Source: Dyella tabacisoli
Lineage (GTDB): Bacteria > Pseudomonadota > Gammaproteobacteria > Xanthomonadales > Rhodanobacteraceae
Reading direction: 5' to 3'
DNA length: 64,000 bases
Assembly: GCF_003350925.1 (NCBI RefSeq)
Contig: NZ_KZ857181.1
Location: 143,811 to 207,810 of the forward strand
The translations under genes and the position numbers were made by a program. The notes beneath the pieces are model-generated. The model was not told the origin of the DNA. It saw only the letters and a list, made by a program, of their open reading frames with translations, and searched no databases. Shown here piece by piece: positions 18,654 through 27,400 of this stretch (position 1 is the stretch's first letter; every line of letters begins with the position of its first letter).

Positions 18654-18771
18654 GGCGTGTCTCGTGGAATAGCTATTCGGAGTTTCAATGGAAAGACATC
18701 GCATGTTGGGTGGTCGCGCTGTTCCACCAGCCGCGCGCAGGCACCCCTAGGCCAAGTACGCGCCTGACCGG

Positions 18772-21480
18772 CTATGGCGTGGCGCAAGCCGTGGCGGAAC
18801 CGATGTTCACGCGGCTCAGGTTCTCGCGGAGATCGTTTGCAACACCTTCGTCCGCACAGGCTTGTGCCGCGAAAAACTGCATGCACAGATGTCGCGAATA
18901 ATAATGCAAGCGCATCAGCGGCTGATCCGGTGCTGGAAAGTCTTCATGCCAGGTCGTGCGATAGCGCGCCTGCAGCCAGCACTGAACGGTCGGTGCGACA
19001 TCGGCCAAGGCGACACCGTGACTCCCCAGCTCCTGTAACGTTTCCAGCAACGCTCTTAGTGCACCGCCATCTGCAACCGCCGCCAGCGGAGTGAGCATGG
19101 CGGTCAGCGTCGCCGGCAGGGTTTCCCATTGCCGCCGTGTCAATCCTAGCGTCGGGCCAGTACCGAGCATCACTATCAAGGCATCGATGTGGGCCTGTTC
19201 GGCATCAGTCGACAAGGCGTATAGAAGCATTGCGGCAACGCGTGACTTCTCTGCCCGCGACAGCAAATCCAAAACGGATGCCAGCGCGGCATCGCCCGTG
19301 TTCTGCGGCACGCTGCCTGTCGCGCCGTCTGCCCAATACCATGCGATCGCGCCTAGCAGATGCTTGGCCTGATCCAGTGACGGACTCGGTTCGCCCGACC
19401 GCTCGTCGAGCAGCAAGTGCAGCGTCTGCATGCCGCGCGTTCGCGTCGCATCGATAGTCGCCAGACACTGCGACAAAGCGGCACTGGCCGCCACCGGCAC
19501 GGGCCATGTCGGTGGCGACATGGCTGCCAGCAAGCACTCTGTAGCCTGCTGAAAGTCCACGGACAAAGCGTGTATCTCAGCCGGCTGCGGCGCTGTTGCC
19601 AGCAAGCGCTGACGCAGAAACAGTTCAGCGGGCGCATGACAGAGCAAGGCGGATACATTCACCCTGCCCTCGCCGACGATGGGCCCGAGCGTACTCAGCA
19701 AACCGGCACGTCGCCGCAACGCCTCCCAACTGGAACGGTAGTCGCTATCGAAGTCAGCTACGGCACTATCACGCACGCTCTCGGCCAGCCATGCGAGGGC
19801 GTTGCGCGCCGCGCGCGCCGGCGCGGAATCGCCGTCCGATAAAGCCTGCTTCGATGAAGCCTGCTTCGATGAAGCCTGCTCCAATAAGGTCTGCTCCAAT
19901 AAAGCATGAAGCAACCGCGCTTCAGCGTCGGCCAACGCAGCGATCAATGCCTCGCGCAACGCCATCATCGTTGCAGCATCGGGCTGCGCCAGCTCCCCGC
20001 GGATGACCACCCGCGCCTGCTCGTCGAAGCCGAAGTGCAAGCCCTGAAATAACGTGTCGCGCCGGCAGCCACTGGTATCACTGACGCAGATCGCACCGTA
20101 AAGCGCCGACGTAAAACAACGAAACTCAGAGAATGCCGCGTCGCTGACGCATAGCATCGGAACCCGGTCGCCCTTGCTGCCGGCGTCGATCGCAAAAGCA
20201 AACAGTGTCACCCGCTGCCCCGGCAACACTACGTGTTTGCTTCCATCAAGCTGCAACTGCCGGGCGAACACGGATAGCACCTGCGAATGTTCGGCCTGCG
20301 CGGCAAGCTCGGCGTCTACGCTGGTGACATCGGCGAGCATCAAGCTGTGGCCGGACTCGCGAATAAGCATCGTCCCACCGCCGTAGCCCGACATGCTCGG
20401 AGACGATGCGAGATCGTCGCCATGGCCATCGCCGAGGGGGATTCGCACCGCATCGCCGTAGCATTGCAACAAGGCACCCTTGAAGACCCGCTGCCAGGCG
20501 TCGGCGCGATAGTCGTCCATGTAAGGGCTGTGCGCACTGAACTCGACCCGGATCGGGACGCTGCGATGCAACCCTTCGAGCAGCGCGGCCACTTCCTGCC
20601 GCGACCGCGTAAACGGCGTCAGCAGGCTGTCCGCGTTATCGACGCGAGGGTCGCGCCATGCAGCGGCCTCGACCGAGCGAGCTAAATCGGGATCATCGGC
20701 GGCGCTGCATACCCGGCCGTGCGAGGCGATCCACTCGTTGCCGGTATAGGCGGCAAAGGCCATCGCCAGTTGGCCGGAGACACTGCCGGCCTGGGGCCAA
20801 AGCGTCCGCAGCAATCGATAGCGTTGCGGATGACAGACCAACACCTGGAAAAGCTGATCGCCCAGACCCACACGCGATATGAAATGCGTGCCGTAGGTAT
20901 ACAGATAATCGAGATAGCGCTCGGCCTGGCGCCGATGAATCAGGGCGCGGCGGCAACCATCGTCGTGCATGCGTCGCGCGACACGCAAACGCCCCATCGC
21001 GTGGCGCCCCTCCCGCGTCCAGTAATTGGCGATACAGATGCGCCGCCCGATACCGCCCTCCTCGGCCTCGTGCCGGCAATCGGCGTCTTCGCGCCGCAAC
21101 CGCAGTAGCACTAATCCCCCGCATTCGAGCGATGCCGGGGGAAGACCCAGCATCGTGTTCAGCGCACGCAGACCGCCAGCGCGCCGTTCACCGCCGAGCA
21201 TCAACGCACTCGATGGCAAAGCGAAACGCCCGAGGTCGGTGCGGATAGGGCGTACCCGGTAGTCGAACAACGTATCGAGCAGAGACTCGACATCGTCGTG
21301 AAAGCTGACCTCCGGCTCACCCCAGTCACCACGACCCGTGGGCTCCGTAAGCGCAAAGCCAAGCAATGCATTTTGTGGCGGCGGGACGAACGGTGACGTT
21401 TCACCTGCCCCGCCGAACCAGCCGGGTTTCAGGCCAAGCAACACATTGGCGCTGTCTCCGAGCTGGATCTGCATCGTCAT
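18772..21480 (-). CDS. MACPF/perforin-like protein
   Basis: The 902-residue protein carries the MACPF signature Y-x6-[FY]-GTH[FY]-x6-GG as Y189...Y196-GTHF with GD instead of the final GG. MACPF proteins oligomerise and insert beta-hairpins into membranes. Its first 30 residues and general layout match the N-terminus of the 1926-residue protein upstream (both start with a QLG...AN(V/L)L pattern and PFFVPP/PFVPPP), so the two are paralogues there. I chose the ATG at 21480 because it aligns with the paralogue start; a TTG at 21489 is also in frame. The C-terminal half is mostly helical and contains a tandem pentapeptide repeat rich in Gln, Ser and Lys. There is no signal peptide. The gene starts right after the upstream P47-like gene and ends its operon, or is followed by the M23 gene. 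Pore formation is inference from the family. Confidence 0.65.
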   Translation of the reverse strand: MTMQIQLGDSANVLLGLKPGWFGGAGETSPFVPPPQNALLGFALTEPTGRGDWGEPEVSFHDDVESLLDTLFDYRVRPIRTDLGRFALPSSALMLGGERRAGGLRALNTMLGLPPASLECGGLVLLRLRREDADCRHEAEEGGIGRRICIANYWTREGRHAMGRLRVARRMHDDGCRRALIHRRQAERYLDYLYTYGTHFISRVGLGDQLFQVLVCHPQRYRLLRTLWPQAGSVSGQLAMAFAAYTGNEWIASHGRVCSAADDPDLARSVEAAAWRDPRVDNADSLLTPFTRSRQEVAALLEGLHRSVPIRVEFSAHSPYMDDYRADAWQRVFKGALLQCYGDAVRIPLGDGHGDDLASSPSMSGYGGGTMLIRESGHSLMLADVTSVDAELAAQAEHSQVLSVFARQLQLDGSKHVVLPGQRVTLFAFAIDAGSKGDRVPMLCVSDAAFSEFRCFTSALYGAICVSDTSGCRRDTLFQGLHFGFDEQARVVIRGELAQPDAATMMALREALIAALADAEARLLHALLEQTLLEQASSKQASSKQALSDGDSAPARAARNALAWLAESVRDSAVADFDSDYRSSWEALRRRAGLLSTLGPIVGEGRVNVSALLCHAPAELFLRQRLLATAPQPAEIHALSVDFQQATECLLAAMSPPTWPVPVAASAALSQCLATIDATRTRGMQTLHLLLDERSGEPSPSLDQAKHLLGAIAWYWADGATGSVPQNTGDAALASVLDLLSRAEKSRVAAMLLYALSTDAEQAHIDALIVMLGTGPTLGLTRRQWETLPATLTAMLTPLAAVADGGALRALLETLQELGSHGVALADVAPTVQCWLQARYRTTWHEDFPAPDQPLMRLHYYSRHLCMQFFAAQACADEGVANDLRENLSRVNIGSATACATP
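19837..19911. repeat. 15-bp tandem repeat inside the MACPF-like gene
   Basis: Five adjacent 15-base units of the form CGATRAAGCCTGCTT with point changes encode pentapeptides such as ASSKQ and LLEQ-type units (minus strand). The length is a multiple of three, so copy number can vary without breaking the frame. Confidence 0.8.
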
Positions 21481-21493
21481 CGCGGGCAACAGC

Positions 21494-22900
21494 TCAGGTC
21501 AGTGAAAAATTGCCGGCGATCAACATATCGGCAGGCACCTGGATCTGGCTCATGCTAATCAAGTTACCCGGAAACAGCAGATTCTTGAGCGCGAAATAAG
21601 TTACCGGAGTAAAGGAAACCCCAGCCATCGCGTTGCGGATATTGTTATTGAGGATGTCCTCCAGCCTCGATTTCATCTCGTCTTCGGCACCACCGCTAAC
21701 GGTTACCGACGGGGTGCCGGGCGTGATGGTGATGCTCTGATTCGGGCCGCTGCCGGACAACCTGACCGGATAACGCGCCGATACGGTGATGTCCACCGGA
21801 GCATTGCCCTGGGTGTGAATCTCCTGCGACAAGGCAAAGCCTTCTGTAGCGGTGCCGGTGTAGTTGCCGCCGAGGTACACGCTATAAGTCACCGTGGTGC
21901 GGTCGCAGCAATTGCCGTAGCTGAAGCTGCCCTCAAAATGCATTCGCGGGTTGATCGTCGCGTACCAGGCGTTATAGCCGCCGTTCGGCCCGAGCGGGAT
22001 CAGCGAGAAACTGCCGCCGTGACCGTTGAAGCCTCGCACCAATACATCTTGGTAGAGAAGGCGCGAGTTGAGCATCAGTGTGCAGTTCAAGCCGTCCGCG
22101 GTGGGGATCGGTTCGTTGACATTGATGACGGTGCTCGATGGCGCACTGCCGTTGGTGGTGATTAACAACTGCACGATCGTGTTGCCGGCATTGGTGGTCA
22201 GTACGTTGAAGCGGAACGCGGTCGGAGTCAGCCCAGGTATCCCGCTCAAGTTCTGGAAGTCGACCGAGGCCAGCAGGTAGCGGATATTCTGCGTTGCAAA
22301 CCAGCTCTTGAGCTGATTGACGAGCGTAGTGTTGTTGACCCCGACGATGGTCAACGCGTTCAACGTGAATGCCCCCTGCGCGAAGTTCAGCACCAGCGAA
22401 TGCGCACTGCCGACCAGCCCTTGAACCTGTTGCAGCGAGACGGTTCCAGACAGATAGGGTTGCTGCGAAACATCGACCGATTGCACTTTGCCCCAAGTCA
22501 CGCGCGGATCGTGCGGGGCTAAGTTGCAGGTGGCGGGATTGAAGTTAGCCGGCACCTCCATCGTGCCGAGGCAGGTGGAGCCCCGCAGGATGTTCTGGCG
22601 CACCGTCACTTCGCTGCGGCCGCTGGTGAACTGAAACAGCGGCGCGCCAAGATCGACATCGAACTCGGTGACGTTGGTGAAATAGCCCTGCCCATGCGGA
22701 ATCGGCAGCACGCTCTCGCACCAGACCACGCTGATGGACAACTTGCCCGCGTTGCCGGTCTGTCGGTTCCATTGCAACTGGAAAAACCCGTTCACCGAGC
22801 TTTCCAGCATGTTCATCACGGCATCCCAGCCCTGCAAGACCTCCTTGTTCTGATACATCTGCTGCAGCAGATTGCTCAACGTTGCGGCGCTCGCAGGCAT
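21494..22900 (-). CDS. P47/TULIP-like protein (copy B)
   Basis: This 468-residue protein has no signal peptide or membrane helix. It resembles clostridial P47 (TULIP superfamily, elongated lipid-binding-type folds found in botulinum OrfX/P47 clusters) in pattern and length. Shared features are an N-terminal LQGWDAVMNMLESSVNGFF like the P47 GWD-type start, the middle RYLLASVDFQNLS...LTPTAFRF, and LNCTLMLNSRLLYQDVLV. The same pattern recurs in the neighbouring 468-residue gene and in the C-terminal third of the 1926-residue protein, for example MYQNxxVLQxWDAV and FALxNLLFPxxLI. AGGAA lies 6 bases before the ATG. The gene is 45 bases behind its paralogue and directly before the MACPF-like gene. 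The P47 assignment is from remembered sequence patterns. Function is unknown; a toxin accessory or lipid-binding role is inference. Confidence 0.6.
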   Translation of the reverse strand: MPASAATLSNLLQQMYQNKEVLQGWDAVMNMLESSVNGFFQLQWNRQTGNAGKLSISVVWCESVLPIPHGQGYFTNVTEFDVDLGAPLFQFTSGRSEVTVRQNILRGSTCLGTMEVPANFNPATCNLAPHDPRVTWGKVQSVDVSQQPYLSGTVSLQQVQGLVGSAHSLVLNFAQGAFTLNALTIVGVNNTTLVNQLKSWFATQNIRYLLASVDFQNLSGIPGLTPTAFRFNVLTTNAGNTIVQLLITTNGSAPSSTVINVNEPIPTADGLNCTLMLNSRLLYQDVLVRGFNGHGGSFSLIPLGPNGGYNAWYATINPRMHFEGSFSYGNCCDRTTVTYSVYLGGNYTGTATEGFALSQEIHTQGNAPVDITVSARYPVRLSGSGPNQSITITPGTPSVTVSGGAEDEMKSRLEDILNNNIRNAMAGVSFTPVTYFALKNLLFPGNLISMSQIQVPADMLIAGNFSLT

Positions 22901-22945
22901 GCTCGATTCCTAGTGGACAGGGTTAGAGACGGTTCCCGTTGCGGT

Positions 22946-24352
22946 TCAGGCCACGGAGGTTGGATCGAGGATACCGACCATCACCAGATCGCTGGGAATC
23001 TGCACCCCATCGATAAATGCTTCATCGCCGGGGAAGCGCACCGTGCGCAGCGCAAAGGCGGCCAGCGGCGCCAACGACACAGCATCCAGATCGGTGCGGA
23101 TCTCGGTACTCAGGATCTGCTGCAGATACGGCTTGAAGGTGTTCTCGGCGATACCCGAACCGTTGATCGTGGCCGTGCTGCCGGCGAAACTCAGGGCTTG
23201 ATCGCCAAGGGCGCCGGAGCATTGCACCGGGTAATTCTGCGCAATGCCGAACTGCAGATTGATGTCGGCTCCGGGCAAGTTATAGGTGGACACGACCAGC
23301 CCCTGGTCCGGCGAGCCACTGAAGTTCAGACCGATTTGCGCTTGCTGGGTTACCGGCGGCATCGCATCGCCCCAGGACACCGTGCCCTGGAACTGCATGC
23401 GGTTCTGGGTCTGCAAATACCACGCCTGGCCGGCCCCCTGCGGAGCGACCGCCGCCAGACTTATGTGACCGGAGCGACCGTTGAAATCCGGAACGACGAT
23501 GTCCTGATACACATTCTGACCGCTGAACATCAGCGACCAGTCGGCGCCATCGAGGACTGGCACCGGGTCGCCGACATCGATGCCGGTAGCGGCGGGCGTC
23601 GCGGCGTCGCCCGTGGCGATATGCACCTGCAGAATCTGATGGCCGGATGGTGTATTCGCCGTCAGCAACGCCACCGCTCGCGGTTGCAGTGACGGGAAGT
23701 TCGCCTGAGTAGCGGCATCCAGGCTGACCACGACCAGCTTGCCGTCGGTACCGCCCAAGGCCTGGCGAAACTGGCCGATCAAATCGGCGCCATCGCCGGC
23801 CGCAGCCGGCAAATGGTGCGCGGCGACACTCGCCCCGGCCACATCCATCACCACCTCGAAGCAAGGCGCGTCGCCAGCTTGAGTGCCGGCCTTCTGCCGC
23901 ACCAACAAAGGCACCTCGGCATCCACGCGCGCCGCCGGCTGCACCGGCACGTTGACCGCCTGATCGGTATCCCACGTCACCGACGGATCGTCGGCACGCG
24001 TCGGCACGGTCGCCGCCTGCCCCGAACGACCGCTGACCTGACACACCGGATGGCTCAGAGCCAGCGCCGGGCGGTCGGTGAGCAAGCTCACTTGCGGTTC
24101 GCCGAGTACGAATGCCATCGTGCTCAGTTGCCTCGCGGGCGCGGCACCGGAACCGCGAGGCGCCGCCGGTTGGGCACTGAACAATGTGACGGTGCGCGTC
24201 CCCGCCGCATCTGCGGGCCACTGCCGGTGCAGACGTTGCGCCAAATAGCCGTGATTGAGGTTGAGCACCACACTCCAGCCGTTCAACACCGATCCCTTCG
24301 CATGCATCTCGCTAAACAGTTGTGCCTTGGTGGCGCCGCCGATGGCGTTCAT
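22946..24352 (-). CDS. P47/TULIP-like protein (copy A)
   Basis: This 468-residue paralogue of the next gene has exactly the same length and the same block order. It begins SEMHAKGSVLNGWSVVLNLN, has LVVVSLDAATQANFPSLQPRAVAL in the middle and WSLMFSGQNVYQDIVVPDFNG after it. It ends with FALRTVRFPGDEAFIDGVQI, matching FALKNLLFPGNLISMSQIQV in copy B. It is more Ala/Gly-rich and more divergent from the 1926-residue protein than copy B. A ribosome site AAGGA lies 8 bases before the ATG. It follows the 1926-residue gene after a 117-base spacer containing two GC-rich hairpins. No signal peptide is present. The P47-like label rests on the shared pattern and is less secure than for copy B. Confidence 0.55.
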   Translation of the reverse strand: MNAIGGATKAQLFSEMHAKGSVLNGWSVVLNLNHGYLAQRLHRQWPADAAGTRTVTLFSAQPAAPRGSGAAPARQLSTMAFVLGEPQVSLLTDRPALALSHPVCQVSGRSGQAATVPTRADDPSVTWDTDQAVNVPVQPAARVDAEVPLLVRQKAGTQAGDAPCFEVVMDVAGASVAAHHLPAAAGDGADLIGQFRQALGGTDGKLVVVSLDAATQANFPSLQPRAVALLTANTPSGHQILQVHIATGDAATPAATGIDVGDPVPVLDGADWSLMFSGQNVYQDIVVPDFNGRSGHISLAAVAPQGAGQAWYLQTQNRMQFQGTVSWGDAMPPVTQQAQIGLNFSGSPDQGLVVSTYNLPGADINLQFGIAQNYPVQCSGALGDQALSFAGSTATINGSGIAENTFKPYLQQILSTEIRTDLDAVSLAPLAAFALRTVRFPGDEAFIDGVQIPSDLVMVGILDPTSVA

Positions 24353-24372
24353 GGTGTTTCCTTATCGTTGTT

Positions 24373-24399
24373 AGCGGCCGCGCCTCGGCAGCGGCCGCT
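24373..24399. other. intercistronic GC-rich hairpin
   Basis: Perfect 9-bp arms AGCGGCCGC (24373-24381) and GCGGCCGCT (24391-24399) have a 9-base loop. They lie between the 1926-residue gene and P47-like copy A, 20 bases upstream of the copy A ATG. No U-run follows. This fits an mRNA-processing or stability element, or a partial terminator, that sets different expression levels within the operon. Confidence 0.55.
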
Positions 24400-24421
24400 G
24401 GATCAAAGCGAACCGGCTCCG

Positions 24422-24446
24422 CGCAACGCCCGTCGGGACCGTTGCG
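24422..24446. other. second intercistronic hairpin
   Basis: Arms CGCAACG (24422-24428) and CGTTGCG (24440-24446) have an 11-base loop. They lie just after the stop of the 1926-residue gene on the minus strand and next to the hairpin at 24373. Confidence 0.45.
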
Positions 24447-24469
24447 GGATCCGGCATCGGTGTCGCGGC

Positions 24470-27400
24470 TCAGCTCCCTCCGGTACTGGCGTATCCGGGC
24501 GGCAGCAGGATCACCTGGGATGGATTGTTGTCAGGGTCGGGTTGATCGACCACCACCATCAACGGCGGAGTCACGACGCCGCTCTCGATATCGATGCTGT
24601 AGGTAACCAGACTACCAAGCACAGGGTCGATCGGGCCGTACTGGAACTGGAACGCTTTCGGCAAACCGCTTTGAGTGGCGCTGCCGGTGCCCTGGCCGTT
24701 CTGGAAACTGGTGCCGCCGAACACACCTTTCGCTCCCCCCGCCGCGCTGATGGTCACGTTGTACTGCGTGGTGGTTTTGCGCACTTGCGCCAGGAAGCTA
24801 CCGACCACCAGCAGGTCACCAGGCACCAGTGCCTGTCGCATCGTAATGAGCTGGTCCGCCGGAAATAGCAGGTTCTCCAGCGCGAATACCGAGATCGGCC
24901 TGAACGTAATCTGCTGGATGTATTGCTGCAGCGTTGCCGGTACCGATTCGGCCAGGCTATTGAGCAAGGCGATCTTGATGTCGTTGTCGTTGCAATCGCA
25001 GGCCCCGGTGGGCGTCAGGTCGGAGGACTTGGAAAACGATACCGTCGGCAGGACGGTGGTGAATGTAACCAACTGCTGACTGCCGCTGCCGGTGACCTGC
25101 AGCGGATAGGCGCCGCACATGCCGATGTAGGCCGTCGCGCTGGAGTCTTGCCAGGAACCCCAGTGACCTGGGCTGCATCCCCCTCGGCTGCAAACCGGCG
25201 GGTAGTACTGCTGATACTGGAAGTTGACGTTGGTGCCGCCGGTCGGTGGACTTGAGGTGCCGTTGGTGTAGTTCATCACGATGCCGGCCGTCGAAGACCG
25301 CTCGAAAGACAGCCCGGTGAGATCCCAGGTCAGCGAATTACCGCTCGACGAGATCTGGAAGTTGGTCTTGGTTCCGCTGATGTCATACGGATTGGCGAAG
25401 AGCACCGTGCCGGTGGCGCTGCCTTGGCTGATCTGGGCACTCCATGCTTCGAAATCCCTGCCGGGGTCCACCGCCTGCACCTGGAGATTGGTGCCGCCTT
25501 GATTGAAGCTGTTGACGAAGATGTGCTGGAACATCAGCTTGGTGCTTATCATCAGGCTTACGGTGAAGTCGCTGACACCCGGAATCGGATTGCTCGGGTC
25601 GTACGGGATCGGCTCATTCAAGGTGATCGTGTGCGCGTGCTGCACATCGCCGGTGGTGGCGATCAGCATCTGCAGAATGTTGTTACCGGCGTTGGTGCTT
25701 TGCGCATTGAGCACGAACTTGCTGGGCTGCAGCGCGACATCCTGGCTGAGGTTGGTGTAGTTGATCGTCTGCACCTGGTACTTGATGTCGTTGGTGGCGT
25801 AGTAGCTTGCCAGTGCATTGGAGATCAATGCCGCGTGGTGATTGGGGTCCCAATTCGGCGGGTCTACCGCAAATTGGTTCAAGGTAAACGCGCCGGCCGA
25901 GAAATCGAGAATCACCGTATGCGTCTCGCTGGCCGAGCCCTGGCCGCTCGGCGGGGTCACGATGCCGGAGACCTTGGTCAGCGCAACGCTGCCGTTGACG
26001 TAAGGCTTCTTGGAGACGTCGACCGTGGTTGGCTGACCCCATTCGATGTCGGCATAGACGGTATGCGTGCCACTGCCTGCGTTGGTCAATGCGATGGCCG
26101 CGCCGCCAGCCGTGGTTGCTAGCTGCAGGCTGGTCACGCCGCCGGTGTTGGTCCAGCCAATCACCCAATAGTCGGTGTTGGCCTGCAGCGGCGCCGGCAA
26201 GGTCCCAGTGGAACTTACCATCACTTGCATATTGTTCTCGAACACCCCTGGTACTGACAGAGTCAGGGCATTGCTAGCGGTGCTGGCGGTAAAGTTGACG
26301 TCCTGCGAGACCAGGTGGCAACTGCTCGGATCGAAACCGTTTTCGGTAACCCCGAGGGTACCGACCACGATCATGCCGCTGAGAAGGTCCTGCACCACTG
26401 TGACGCTATCGTTGCCCGGCACGAACTGCAGCAGCGGATTGCTGAGCTTGAAAGTCATCTTGGTCACGTTGGTGAACCAGAAGCCGTGGACCTGTTGGAC
26501 GTTCTCGCAGTAATACGCGCTGATCTGCATCAGGTTGTCGGAATTGTTCGGATCGAGCTGCTTTATGTATTGCTGAAACTGTTGATACAAAAAGGCGTTG
26601 ACCGGCCCTACCAATACATTGAACACCGCGTCCCATTTCTGCAGCACGGCCTGGTTCTGGTACATCTGAGCTTCCAGATTGGCCAGCGACGGCGCGCTAT
26701 CGCTGGCGGTCGCCGCGACCATCGCAGCGGGCGACATGGACATCGCAGACTTGAGCATCGGCCGACGCAGCAGCGCCGGGTCGTCGTAATGGGCGGTGAC
26801 GTAGAAATCCACTTCGATGGTCACAAACAGGCTGTCGAACTCGATGCCCTGGTTGTTGCGCACATTGGACGGCAGACTGATTTCCCAGACCGCGAAAGGT
26901 GTCAGATGCGTGGTCTGGGCGGCGAACGTGCCGGTGCCGTCGCCGAACTCGGCCGCGCCGGTGGCCAGGTCGTACACATAGGGGCCGAAATCGCGGCGCG
27001 TCGTGGCGAAGGTTCGCGCCTGACGCTGATAATCGCGGTCCTGGAACGGTTTGCCCTGGCAACTGAGGTGCGCCTCGTAATTGCCGCTCTGGGTACTTTT
27101 GATACCACTGATGCGCGGCACGACCCGGTCGATGCGCACCATGTCGTAGTTGTAGAACTCGCTGCCGCACAGCGCGATCGGAAACTGAAACACGTTGGAG
27201 CCAGACAACCGCGTCGCCAGGACATTCGGGATCGTGATGGTGATCGGCCCCGACACCGCCTGCGGCGGCGGGTTGAGCTGTTGCAGCGCGGAGATGATCG
27301 CGCTGTCCTGCGTCGCGATCACCGTTTGCAGGTTCAACAGACTGAAAGAAGTGATCGGCGTGGGCTGGCCGAAATACTCGTACTGAATCGCGCCGTCCTG

